DNA of 64,000 nt from Methylobacterium dankookense. GTDB taxonomy: Bacteria; Pseudomonadota; Alphaproteobacteria; Rhizobiales; Beijerinckiaceae. Shown here one piece after another: positions 15,960 to 23,941 of this stretch. Each line of letters opens with the position of its first letter. Positions within the stretch are counted from its first letter, which is position 1. The stretch lies in the NCBI RefSeq assembly GCF_902141855.1, contig NZ_CABFVH010000029.1, forward strand, positions 1-64,000, in the 5' to 3' direction. The notes below the pieces were generated by a model. It made no database searches and had not been told where the DNA came from. It was given only the letters and a program-made list of their open reading frames with translations. The position numbers were made by a program, and so were the translations under genes.

Positions 15960-17371
15960 CAGAGCAGGTCCATGATCGATACGTGACCCACGCCGATCCC
16001 GACCAGCACTCCAGCTGCGGCGTTGATGAAGTCGTCGTGGCCGTTGGTCGGATGGTCGATGGTGTCTCGACCGCCCCAAGCGGTTCGGCGCTCCAGACTG
16101 CAGAGCTGCTTGCGCATGGCGTCGTGCTCCAAGAGGCGGACCTTGCGGCTGTTTAGGAGAGGCAGGAACTCGGCGTAGATCGCGCCCTTCGGCTTGTCCG
16201 AGCGCTCGTAGGAAATGCCCTGTTTGAGCATCGCCTCCTTGGGCCACTCGGCCGCATAATTGTCGCCCACGACACGGTTGACCCCATAGGTCTTCAGGAT
16301 CGCCGCGAACTGCGTGCAGGCGCTCTCCGGCGAGAAGGGTGGCGCGATGCCCTCTACACGGTCGAGGACGGCACAGCCGTTCGCGTCACGATGCCCTATG
16401 GCGAGGGTCATACTGTCCTGTCCCGAGCCACCGGCCGGGTCGATGAAGGCGGTGTAGCTCACATGCGGCTGCCGATCGCGCTGCGTGGTCCCGGGATCGG
16501 TGCAGGCGTCGACCACCTCGGGGCTGACGAAGTCGGATATGCCCTCGCGGAACTGCGCGCCATACTCAGCCTTGGCCGCCTCGGCATCGCGCTCGTAGGC
16601 CCGCGCCACCTCCCGCTCGATCTTGGGGCTGCGATGCATGGCGAGCGTAGGGGCCTGGATCACCAGCACGCGGGGATCGCCCTTGGAGCCGAAGTCGCGC
16701 CGGTAGGCGGCGTACAGCTCGCCCTTCTTGGCGTAGGGGCTCGACAGCACGAAGAGCGGCCCATTCAGAGTCATCAGACCTGGACGGAGCGCCCGCAGCA
16801 CCTCGCGATCGGGGTTGGCCGCCTGCTCGATGTGCCAGAACGCGATCTCGTCGCAGACGGCCGCAACCAGCGTCGGACCGCGCACTGTTTTGAAGTTCGC
16901 CGGCTGCACCACGATGTCGACGCGGTTCCTGAGCCGGATCGTGTCCTGTGTCGGCTCGCCGTCCACCATGTCGGCGAACATCGGCACCTCCGTGAAGATG
17001 CCGAGCAGGTAGCGGAAGGCTTCGGTGGCCTGATCCTTCGAGGCCGCCATCACCGGAAGACGCCCGCGCTGGCCCGGAGCGAACTTGCCCTCGTAGTCGA
17101 CGCAGCCGGCCATGTAGGCGGCAGCCACGGCGAACCCGCGGGTCTTGCCACCACGTCGACCGACCACGCCCCAGACCTCGTCGCAAGGCTGGTCAGGCTC
17201 ATGCTCGCGACCGCTCAGCTCGCGGAAGATGGTACGCTCGTCCTCGGTCAGCGGCTCACCCTGACTGGCGATCAGCACCGTGCGCCACGCTGCCCAGGTT
17301 TCGCCAGGGAGGATGGTGCCGAAGATGTCCGGATCGGTGAGCGCCTGCCGCATGGTGCAGATGCGGCTCAA
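15959..17371 (-). CDS. phage terminase large subunit
   Basis: A 470-residue packaging ATPase/nuclease. The N-terminal ATPase has an adapted Walker A (GRRGGKTRG, about residues 71-79), Walker B VAAVCDEIAFW, and a coupling motif near LFVLSSPYAKKGELY. The C-terminal RNase-H-like nuclease shows FIDPAGGSGQDSMTLAIG and HDDFINAAAG acidic sites. All key residues appear present, so the gene looks intact. The start is TTG at 17371, overlapping the previous stop, with GGAGG seven bases upstream; ATG at 17353 is an alternative. Confidence 0.92.
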   Translation of the reverse strand: MSRICTMRQALTDPDIFGTILPGETWAAWRTVLIASQGEPLTEDERTIFRELSGREHEPDQPCDEVWGVVGRRGGKTRGFAVAAAYMAGCVDYEGKFAPGQRGRLPVMAASKDQATEAFRYLLGIFTEVPMFADMVDGEPTQDTIRLRNRVDIVVQPANFKTVRGPTLVAAVCDEIAFWHIEQAANPDREVLRALRPGLMTLNGPLFVLSSPYAKKGELYAAYRRDFGSKGDPRVLVIQAPTLAMHRSPKIEREVARAYERDAEAAKAEYGAQFREGISDFVSPEVVDACTDPGTTQRDRQPHVSYTAFIDPAGGSGQDSMTLAIGHRDANGCAVLDRVEGIAPPFSPESACTQFAAILKTYGVNRVVGDNYAAEWPKEAMLKQGISYERSDKPKGAIYAEFLPLLNSRKVRLLEHDAMRKQLCSLERRTAWGGRDTIDHPTNGHDDFINAAAGVLVGIGVGHVSIMDLL

Positions 17372-17748
17372 GGGCGGCCTCCACGGCCGGCGACGTGCTC
17401 ACGCAGGCTTTTGCGCTCGGGCGCCAAGGGCGGCCCCATCCGACGCGCCTGGCGGTCCATGCGGTCGCCGATCTGGCCAAGCTCCTCCGTATCGACGCGC
17501 TCGCCCGCCGCGATGCGGCTGTGCAAGAGGTCGCGCTGGATGGCGAGGCCGGCATAGGTGCGGATGGCCTCGATCTGATGCAGCTCCATTGCGGCTTGGC
17601 CACCACGCTCGGCCATCAGATCCGCGATGAGGTCGCCGTAGCGGCGGCCGATCTCGGTGCGGCCGTCGACCTCGCCCAGAAACAGCGTCTTCCCGTTGGT
17701 GAGGCGAGTGCGGGCTCGCGGGTCTCGCTGGGGGAGGCGTCCGGTCAT
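17368..17748 (-). CDS. probable terminase small subunit-like protein
   Basis: A 126-residue charged helical protein (IGRRYGDLIADLMAERGGQAAM, QRDLLHSRIAAGERVDTEEL, DRMDRQARRMGPPLAPE). It directly precedes and overlaps the large terminase gene, the normal place of the DNA-recognition subunit. No HTH is obvious, so the assignment rests on position and size. GAGAGG lies upstream, somewhat far from the ATG; TTG at 17769 is another possible start. Confidence 0.6.
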   Translation of the reverse strand: MTGRLPQRDPRARTRLTNGKTLFLGEVDGRTEIGRRYGDLIADLMAERGGQAAMELHQIEAIRTYAGLAIQRDLLHSRIAAGERVDTEELGQIGDRMDRQARRMGPPLAPERKSLREHVAGRGGRP

Positions 17749-18156
17749 GGCTGTGTCGTGACCTCTCAATTGGTTGCGCGACCATCTCCAGCTTGACCGC
17801 CACGAAGACGTTGCGGAGCCACGGAGCTGAAGTTTCCGCTATTGGACGGGCCGCAGCGCCTTCAGGGTGTCTGGCTCTGCTTAGCCAATATGGTCGAATA
17901 CGTCAGTCTTGTCACCGTAATGGAATGTTTTACAAAGATCTGTATTGCTAGACTTCGGTCGGTATCTTCTTGAAAAATTATTGCGGGTTTGTCGACGTGC
18001 CTACAAGGCGCATGGCGCTCAGAGGGGCGTCCACACATGTGCCGGACCAAATTGGCGCAGTCTTCAATCCTTACCCAGAGATAGATGAGATTTCTCGGCT
18101 GAAAATTGGTAAGGGTCGCACTGAAAGAGCGGGCTGCGGGTTCGGTGGGTGCCGAG
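17749..18156. other. 408-bp non-coding, AT-rich junction
   Basis: No credible gene is seen. Composition shifts from GC-rich to AT-rich around 17880, where the transferred gene at 18157 begins its leader. Short open frames on both strands (17862-18050, 17970-18176) lack ribosome sites. The divergent promoters of the terminase block and the 18157 gene must lie here, but no convincing -35/-10 pair was found. Confidence 0.5.
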
Positions 18157-18630
18157 ATGAACGAACCAAAATTTAATCCAAGAGATCTTCAGGGAAACAA
18201 GCACGTAAAAGCTCATCATTGGGAGAAAATGAAATCTGTTGGCGCTGGAAAGCTGGTAAGAGTCACAAACCCTGTTGATGAGAGAAATACAGCGAAGGGT
18301 TACTTCACTATCTGGACTGCCCTAGCGGGCAAGGATACCGATGAGATACGAAAAACCCTCGGGCTGAAAGACACGGATCTGATCACAGGAGCTTTCGTGT
18401 ACAAGTTGCTGAGGGTTCCTGAGCCGCACGAATTCGAGGTTCGTGGGTATACCACGCTCCCGGACGGGATACCGCTGAAAGCCGGCGAGAAAACAGATGC
18501 AGCTGGCTTCCCTGCAGGAACTGGTGCTCTTCAATACACTTTGGTCAATCCTGTACCGGCAAAACTCGTATGCAAGTTGGGGCCTGGCGAGAAGTTGACA
18601 CTGGAGCGCTTTCGGAGTGGGGCAGCATAG
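18157..18630 (+). CDS. AT-rich hypothetical protein (phage moron-like)
   Basis: A 157-residue protein starts MNEPKFNPRDLQGNKHVKAH after GGTGGG. It is mixed alpha/beta, with charged segments (DTDEIRKTLGLKDTDLITG) and a C-terminal beta-rich part (YTLVNPVPAKLVCKLGPGEKL). There is no signal peptide, membrane segment or known motif. It sits on the strand opposite to its phage neighbours and is more AT-rich than them, as expected of an accessory moron gene. A TTG at 18106 would add 17 residues. Confidence 0.65.
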   Translation: MNEPKFNPRDLQGNKHVKAHHWEKMKSVGAGKLVRVTNPVDERNTAKGYFTIWTALAGKDTDEIRKTLGLKDTDLITGAFVYKLLRVPEPHEFEVRGYTTLPDGIPLKAGEKTDAAGFPAGTGALQYTLVNPVPAKLVCKLGPGEKLTLERFRSGAA

Positions 18631-18656
18631 AAACGACTTCTTTGTGATGTAGCCAT

Positions 18657-19331
18657 TTATACGACTCTAGCTAAGATCCGCTGCACTTGGATTGTTGTCC
18701 ACACCTCTCCGCCACGTGCTGTCGGGATGCCGCGGGCCGTCAGGGCCTTAGCGAGTCCGGTGGCAGAGGTGATGCCCTCGGCGCGCAGGCCAGCGATCAC
18801 CGGAGCGAGGCGGGCCGCCTGAGCGTCACCCTTGGCCTTCAAGGCGGCCTTGGAGGCTGCGTTGTCGGCTGCGGTCGGCACGTAGCCACGGAAGCCGCCC
18901 AGCTTGGTGCCGCGGGCCTTGGCGGCTGCCAGAGCGGCCTTGGTGCGTGCGCTGATCATGCGCCGCTCCTCCTCCGCCACCATCGCCATGATGCCGACCG
19001 TGAGGCGGTTGGCGTTCGGCATGTCGGCAGCGACGAAGTCCACGCCTGCCTTTTCAAGCCCGAGCAGGAAGTGCGCGTCGCGGGAGAGGCGATCTAGCTT
19101 CGCGATGACGAGCCGGGCGCCGTAGAGGCGACATGCCTCGATTGCCTTCACCAGCGCAGGTCGGTCGGCATCCTTGCCGCTCTCGACTTCCTCGAACTCG
19201 GCACAGACCTTCCAGGCGCCACCGTTGAGGAAGTCGGCCACAGCCTTGCGCTGCGCCTCGATGCCGAGACCGCTCTTGCCCTGACGGTCCGTGCTGACGC
19301 GGTAGTAGAGGACGTGATTGCCGCTGGCCAT
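18657..19331 (-). CDS. serine recombinase / resolvase
   Basis: A 224-residue small serine recombinase. The catalytic Ser lies in YYRVSTDRQGKSG near residue 11, with EEVESGKDADRP, LVIAKLDRLSRD (Arg pair) and the E-helix region MAMVAEEERRMISARTKAAL. A short C-terminal DNA-binding part ends in TARGGEVWTTIQVQRILARV. It may invert or resolve DNA within the island. I chose ATG 19331 with GAGG nine bases upstream; ATG 19373 would add 14 residues across an inverted repeat. Confidence 0.9.
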   Translation of the reverse strand: MASGNHVLYYRVSTDRQGKSGLGIEAQRKAVADFLNGGAWKVCAEFEEVESGKDADRPALVKAIEACRLYGARLVIAKLDRLSRDAHFLLGLEKAGVDFVAADMPNANRLTVGIMAMVAEEERRMISARTKAALAAAKARGTKLGGFRGYVPTAADNAASKAALKAKGDAQAARLAPVIAGLRAEGITSATGLAKALTARGIPTARGGEVWTTIQVQRILARVV

Positions 19332-19340
19332 AACAACAAC

Positions 19341-19356
19341 CTCAACCTTCGTTGAG
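19341..19356. promoter_or_regulatory. inverted repeat before the recombinase gene
   Basis: CTCAAC and GTTGAG (19341-19346, 19351-19356) are separated by four bases and lie just upstream of the recombinase ATG. On the minus strand a TTGACC (about 19390) with a TTACAA 17 bases on could be the promoter, so a protein bound here would block early transcription. The regulator is unknown. Confidence 0.4.
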
Positions 19357-19385
19357 ATATTTGTAACTGGCATAGAGTCCGCCGG

Positions 19386-19658
19386 TCAATGGGCGTGCTG
19401 CCTAGCCTCCAGCTGGTAGATCACCTCAGTGCACATCAGCTTCGTCATGGCCTGGTCGTCGTCGTCCATGTCGAAGCCGCCGCTCCCGATGAAGCCGCCG
19501 AGCGCCGCCAGCGTCAGGGTTCGGGCCAAGGCCCCGTCGTCATCCGTGCCCATGCCGCCGAGGGCTTCCATCACCCGCTCCACCATCGTGACGGCCGAGG
19601 CCAGCATCACGGCCCCCTCATCGGAGAGCGGCGGCAGGTCGTCAGTCTCAGCGTCCAT
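19386..19658 (-). CDS. acidic hypothetical protein
   Basis: A 90-residue protein with an acidic N-terminus (MDAETDDLPPLSDEG), a helical middle (ASAVTMVERVMEALGG) and an Ala/Gly-rich section followed by FDMDDDDQAMTKL. GAGAGGGATCGC precedes the ATG. It lies 54 bases before the recombinase gene, same strand. No family recognised. Confidence 0.6.
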   Translation of the reverse strand: MDAETDDLPPLSDEGAVMLASAVTMVERVMEALGGMGTDDDGALARTLTLAALGGFIGSGGFDMDDDDQAMTKLMCTEVIYQLEARQHAH

Positions 19659-19908
19659 GCGATCCCTCTCGATTTTTGCTGTTTCCCAGGATGGATGGCG
19701 CGCCGTCCCAGACCGCGCCTAGAAATCTTGCCCCACAACAGCACTCTGTAGGTGACGCTACTGCTCGCATGCGCTCGAACCGACATCGCTTGAGCCGCGA
19801 ATAGCGTCCTTTAGCGCGGCGGTCGGTTTGGAATTTGCCATCCCTCAAGAACTTGCGATGGGTCCTGCTTCTCCAGTTTCCCCACCTTGCGAAGTGGAGT
19901 GGAGATAG

Positions 19909-19993
19909 GTGGGGAGGTGGAGGCTTGGGTCCGTTTCTCCACCTCCCCACTTCCCCACCTCCCTATATGGGAGTGGGGGTGGTGGGGGTGGGG
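19909..19993. repeat. hairpin plus G-quadruplex-forming tract downstream of primase
   Basis: A perfect 14-bp inverted repeat (19909-19922 with 19937-19950, GTGGGGAGGTGGAG) is followed by a four-run G tract at 19969-19993 (runs of 3, 5, 5 and 4 G with short loops). TCCCCACC-type words recur from 19879 to 19958. It lies just past the primase stop within a 370-bp gene-free stretch (19659-20028). It could be a replication origin, a packaging site or a transcription barrier. Confidence 0.6.
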
Positions 19994-20028
19994 ACGGACG
20001 GAGGGATATGAATGGCGCCCCAAACATC

Positions 20029-22155
20029 TCAGTCGCTGGCGGCCTCGCCCACCTCTATCATCGGGCGCGGTCGGCTCTTCTCATCCTGACCCGTCACCAC
20101 CACGAACATCCCATTGGCGATCCAGATCCTGAGCAGGCGCTTCACCTTCTCCCTCTGGAGCTTGTCCGACAGATCAATCCCGAGCGCCTGAGCGATCGGC
20201 TTGCCGACCCAATCGGCGGCCTGGACGTTCTCGCGCCAGGGGCCACCGGCCCGCACGGCGGCCTGCGCGCGGCGTAGATCGTCCACGCTGAGATCGGCGA
20301 GCGGATCGGGCCACTTCCAGCGCGTGACCACGCCGATGCTGTCGCCGTCCGTGCCGAGCGGCCCGTTGCCGAGCGGCACGGATGCGAGCTTGAACCAGTC
20401 CGAACCCTCCGGCGGTGGGGCAAGGTTGGCCTTGCCGTTGTCGACCCGGAAGTGAAGGCGACGGCGCTCCACGCCTGCCCGCTCGGCCTCTTCCCTAGTC
20501 ATCGCATTGAGGATCCGCCCCGTCCGGCTGGCCGAGATCAGGGCCACGGCGCCGCGGGCATCCTCCATCTGCACCTCGTTGCCCCCGGTCTTGCGAGCGT
20601 GGTGCACCAGCTCGACGGCGCAGTTCGTCTCCTCGGCGACCTTGCCCCAAGCCTTCGCCACACGGTCGATGGCGTTGTTGTCGTTCTCCGACACCCGGTG
20701 CGAGGACACGAACGGGTCGATGATGACCACGTCGATGCCATTCTCCACGATGGTGCGCTTCACCGCCTCGACCACGGGCACCGCGATGGTGATGCCGTTC
20801 CTGGTCTGCTCCGCGATGACGATCTCGGTCTGCCGGCCGGAGTTGAGGAACAGGCGCCCTTCCACGTCCTCGCGGCCGAGATCGTAGTGCATGGCGGTGG
20901 CCATGACGCGCCGCTGCAGCTCGTCCAGCGGATCCTCTCCGTTCCAGTACCAGACCTTGAGCAGGCTGGCCGGCTGCTCGCCGAGCAGGTCCCGGCCGCT
21001 CGTCATCGCCAGGGCCTCGGCGATGGCAAGGCTCGACTTGCCGACGCCGCCAGGCGCCACCGTCACGCTGACGAAGCGCTTGATGTAGTGCCGGCCGAGC
21101 AGCCACTCGCGCAACGGGATGGTCCTCGGATCGCACCAGGCGAACGGCTCGGCGCTGATACTGGCGGGTGGAGCCTCCGCCTTATCACCTTCCGCTGGTC
21201 CCCATCCATTCCGCCTGGCGAGCCAAAACAGGGTGCCGACTGTGATGCCGCCCGGCTTGCTGAAGCTATCCCACTTCTTGGCCGTGAAGGCGGCCTCGTT
21301 CTTTGGCGACTGCGCCGACCACGCCTCCCAGACGTCCTTCCCCTCCGGGCCGAGGCCATCGTAGAGGGCGAACCCGACCTGCACCCACTCGTCATAGGTG
21401 CAGTCGTTCGGGATGTGGCGCAGCAAGTCCTCCACCGTCGCGCGTGACGGCTTCTCGTGCTTCGACGTGCCGGAGGCTTCCTGTGCCTCCTCCTCGCGCT
21501 GGCGGATCCGCTCGCGCTGCTCCGCCCGGGTTTCGGCGCCGGTCGCCCGGATCATGGCCTCAGCCTCGCGCACGAAGGCGCTCAGTCGATCCGCATCCGT
21601 CTCCGGCAGGTCGGCGAAGGGCACGTCGAGGGGCGAGCCGGCGGACCACTCGTAGGGGCGTTCAGTCTGCGGATGGCAGCCGAAGCCCACGAATTGCTCA
21701 CCCTCGGCCAGGGCCTCGACCTTGGTCGCCTTCTCGTCCGGATCGGCCGAGTAGAAGAGATCGGCCGTCTGAATTTTGCGATGTGCCGTCGCCACGCGGT
21801 AGCAGAGCAGCGTCCGGGGGGCCCGCCCGACCCGCCGCAGCGGGGTGGGGCCCAGCATCTCCACCGCGCGCGCCTCGATGGCCTGCGCGAGCTGCGGCTG
21901 CAGCACGTCGATGTCGAGCCCGATCAGCGTGCCGCAGAGCAGGCCGGTGTTCGTGCAGTCCGGCTCGGCCCGCGACCAGCGCTGGATCTCGCCGGGCGGC
22001 GCGTCGAGGCAGCGCACCTGCCACGCGCTCATCATCGGGCGCTTGCCGGCGTCCTTGACCTTCATCGAAGGCGCTGACACCGGCACGGGGTGGTAGCCAC
22101 GCTCGCGCAGGGCGAGGCGCAACTCGGTCACGGGGGGAGCCTGGTGGAGCGTCAC
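20029..22155 (-). CDS. Prim-Pol / AAA (RepA-like) replication protein
   Basis: A 708-residue multidomain replication protein. The N-terminal bifunctional primase-polymerase has the GLDIDV acidic motif (near residue 79) and EGEQFVGFGCHP. Residues about 240-320 match the PriCT_2 pattern (VEDLLRHIPNDCTYDEWVQV, ITVGTLFWLARRNGW). A RepA-type ATPase follows, with Walker A APGGVGKSSLA, Walker B DVVIIDPFVSSH and VELVHHARKTGG. The start is a GTG overlapping the upstream stop (GTGA). It presumably initiates island replication. A late helical segment (EKVKRLLRIWIANGMF) may bind DNA. Confidence 0.88.
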   Translation of the reverse strand: MTLHQAPPVTELRLALRERGYHPVPVSAPSMKVKDAGKRPMMSAWQVRCLDAPPGEIQRWSRAEPDCTNTGLLCGTLIGLDIDVLQPQLAQAIEARAVEMLGPTPLRRVGRAPRTLLCYRVATAHRKIQTADLFYSADPDEKATKVEALAEGEQFVGFGCHPQTERPYEWSAGSPLDVPFADLPETDADRLSAFVREAEAMIRATGAETRAEQRERIRQREEEAQEASGTSKHEKPSRATVEDLLRHIPNDCTYDEWVQVGFALYDGLGPEGKDVWEAWSAQSPKNEAAFTAKKWDSFSKPGGITVGTLFWLARRNGWGPAEGDKAEAPPASISAEPFAWCDPRTIPLREWLLGRHYIKRFVSVTVAPGGVGKSSLAIAEALAMTSGRDLLGEQPASLLKVWYWNGEDPLDELQRRVMATAMHYDLGREDVEGRLFLNSGRQTEIVIAEQTRNGITIAVPVVEAVKRTIVENGIDVVIIDPFVSSHRVSENDNNAIDRVAKAWGKVAEETNCAVELVHHARKTGGNEVQMEDARGAVALISASRTGRILNAMTREEAERAGVERRRLHFRVDNGKANLAPPPEGSDWFKLASVPLGNGPLGTDGDSIGVVTRWKWPDPLADLSVDDLRRAQAAVRAGGPWRENVQAADWVGKPIAQALGIDLSDKLQREKVKRLLRIWIANGMFVVVTGQDEKSRPRPMIEVGEAASD

Positions 22156-22439
22156 GCGGCGCCTCCCTGCTGACGGAGCGCACGCGCACGGTTGATCGCC
22201 AGCAACCGGAAGTCGGCGTAGGCGTCGGTATCGAACCAGGGGCCTGGGGAGATGCCGCAGGTGTCCTTCATCACGACCGGCGCGCCGCCGCGGACCATCA
22301 CCACGGTGATGAAGCCGGCGGGATCCTGTATGGGATAGGCGCTCAGATCATTGCGTCGGGTCGGCCGGACCCGGTAGCGGCGCCGGCTGTTGTCCAGCGC
22401 CCAGAGAAAGTCCTCGCGGTCGAGGCGGCGCGAGATCAT
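22152..22439 (-). CDS. hypothetical protein, replication operon
   Basis: A 95-residue protein, MISRRLDREDFLWALDNSRR, basic at the N-terminus, then a beta-rich middle (AGFITVVMVRGGAPVVMKD) and a helical C-terminus. It overlaps both neighbours by four bases (GTGA and ATGA), so it is co-translated with the primase. No motif recognised. Confidence 0.6.
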   Translation of the reverse strand: MISRRLDREDFLWALDNSRRRYRVRPTRRNDLSAYPIQDPAGFITVVMVRGGAPVVMKDTCGISPGPWFDTDAYADFRLLAINRARALRQQGGAA

Positions 22440-22666
22440 TGGACCGCCTCCCGCTGCACATCCTGCAAGGCGGCGATGAGGTCGGCGATGAGCCCGATCC
22501 GGATGCAGATGCCGGCGCGGGTCGGCCGGCGCTCGCCCTGATCACCGCAATTGGCTGACAGGGTCCGGATATCGCAGAGCAGGAAGCCGTCGAGATCCAC
22601 GAGCGCGACGCGGATCGTCTCCGCGTTGTTCTTCGTGAACTCAGCGATGGTGCGCGACTCACTCAT
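22436..22666 (-). CDS. PC4/SUB1-like ssDNA-binding domain protein
   Basis: A 76-residue protein that fits the PC4 coactivator fold: IAEFTKNNAETIRVALVDLD, then LLCDIRTL, then RRPTRAGICIRIGLIADLIA with the PTRxGI turn, ending in a helix. Bacterial and phage PC4-like proteins bind single-stranded DNA. In a primase operon it could act as a replication ssDNA-binding protein. It overlaps both neighbours by ATGA. The assignment is by pattern of conserved positions and is moderately sure. Confidence 0.65.
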   Translation of the reverse strand: MSESRTIAEFTKNNAETIRVALVDLDGFLLCDIRTLSANCGDQGERRPTRAGICIRIGLIADLIAALQDVQREAVQ

Positions 22667-22866
22667 GCTCGCTTCCGCCAGTTGTCGGCGGCAGGGAAGG
22701 CCAACTCGGCGAGCACGCCTGCGACCTCGATTGACACGCCGAGCCGACGCGAAAGCCGTTGGATAATGAAGGTGGGCGCGCTATAATCCTGGGTGACAGC
22801 CGCCAAGCAGTCATTTCCCAGGACCCTCGCCGTGCCCGCGGCGGGGGTTCTGACTTTATGGGCCAT
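22663..22866 (-). CDS. small hypothetical protein, replication operon
   Basis: A 67-residue protein, MAHKVRTPAAGTARVLGNDC, with a helical C-terminal half (IIQRLSRRLGVSIEVAGVLA) resembling an HTH without clear consensus. It lies three bases after the AlpA-like gene and overlaps the PC4-like gene. It may be a small regulator; function is unknown. Confidence 0.55.
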   Translation of the reverse strand: MAHKVRTPAAGTARVLGNDCLAAVTQDYSAPTFIIQRLSRRLGVSIEVAGVLAELAFPAADNWRKRA

Positions 22867-22869
22867 CGG

Positions 22870-23085
22870 TCAGGCAGCCTCCCTCTTGGCGGCCTGTCGA
22901 GCCTCGAAGGCCTCCAGATCGGCAAGGCGCCAGTAGCGGCGCGTGTTGATGTAGATCGGCTGCGGGAAACCGAGTTTCTGATCGTTCACCCAACGGAAGA
23001 CGGTCATGTCGCTGACGCCATAGCGGCGCCTGACCATTGAGGCCGGTAGAAGATCGCTGTTAGTGCTTTGGACAACAGAAGGCAT
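22870..23085 (-). CDS. AlpA-like excisionase/regulator
   Basis: A 71-residue winged-helix protein: LPASMVRRRYGVSDMTVFRW is the HTH, followed by FPQPIYINTRRYWRLADLEA, the usual AlpA wing and terminal helix. AAGGAG precedes the ATG. AlpA-type factors control excision and early expression of P4-like elements. It is the first gene of the early operon that runs to the primase. Confidence 0.88.
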   Translation of the reverse strand: MPSVVQSTNSDLLPASMVRRRYGVSDMTVFRWVNDQKLGFPQPIYINTRRYWRLADLEAFEARQAAKREAA

Positions 23086-23197
23086 TGCGTTGCTCCTTGT
23101 TGGAACACGCTGAAGATGGCTCGATGTCTTAGTCTAAGTCACTGAATTTGAATGGAGCGGAATTCGAGGATTTGGCCGCGCCATTTCAGTGAAAATT

Positions 23198-23941
23198 CTA
23201 CGCTAGCTTTCTTTTGCTGTTATAGAGGTTGGCTACCCGCTTCGCACGGCTCACGTCCGTCCCAGAGCCCGCGATTTGCTTTACGATAAGGAGCGCAGCG
23301 CCATTCGCGCCTTGGGCTTTGCCAGTTTTTAATAGCTCATCAATCTGCGGGAATAAGGCAATATCAAGTTCTGCGAATATTGAACCCTTGGGGCGACCGC
23401 GTTTATTGGGCTTAGTATTTGTGTCTGGCTTTGCAGATACTGAAGAAAAAGTCTGGCCACACAGAAATTCATTCAGTTCCTGCTGAGCTATGAGGACCAG
23501 CGCAGCGCCAGTTAGATCTTCCCGAGAGAAGATTGATGTCCGAATAGGCTTCCCTAATGGGAAATAAAAACCGATTTCGAATACGCTATCGACCCTTGGG
23601 GTAGCCCATTCGCGCGTCGGTATCGATCTGAGATCGGACGAGCCAAAAACCGGATCGAAGTAGTGAGCCGTGAGTTGACCAAGAAAAAAAGCGTCTCGAA
23701 GTTTGCGACAAACTTCCAGTCTGATCGGGCCTAATGCGTAATTCAGCGCTCTTTTCCGATTTTCGTTCTCGAATTGTCCAGATATAGCTCGACCCAGAAC
23801 ATCGTCGACTCTTGGACGCTCCTTCTGTGCTGCCTCAATTTGCTGCGCGGCAGCTTTTATTTCAGCCGCGTACCAAGAATTCTCAGCTGCTTCGCATGCG
23901 TGTGCAATGGAGACGAAGCCCGGCGGCACGTAGTCGGTCAC
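23198..23941 (-). CDS. AT-rich hypothetical protein coupled to the integrase
   Basis: A 247-residue protein whose GTG start overlaps the integrase stop (GTGA). The N-terminal 60 residues are helical (IAHACEAAENSWYAAEIKAA). The middle holds FEIGFYFPLGKPIRTSIFSR. The C-terminus has a basic KRGRPKGS AT-hook-like patch at about residue 180 and a helical tail (AKRVANLYNSKRKLA). It is markedly more AT-rich than the integrase although translated with it. No family recognised; a DNA-binding partner of the integrase or an accessory gene are both possible. Confidence 0.65.
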   Translation of the reverse strand: MTDYVPPGFVSIAHACEAAENSWYAAEIKAAAQQIEAAQKERPRVDDVLGRAISGQFENENRKRALNYALGPIRLEVCRKLRDAFFLGQLTAHYFDPVFGSSDLRSIPTREWATPRVDSVFEIGFYFPLGKPIRTSIFSREDLTGAALVLIAQQELNEFLCGQTFSSVSAKPDTNTKPNKRGRPKGSIFAELDIALFPQIDELLKTGKAQGANGAALLIVKQIAGSGTDVSRAKRVANLYNSKRKLA

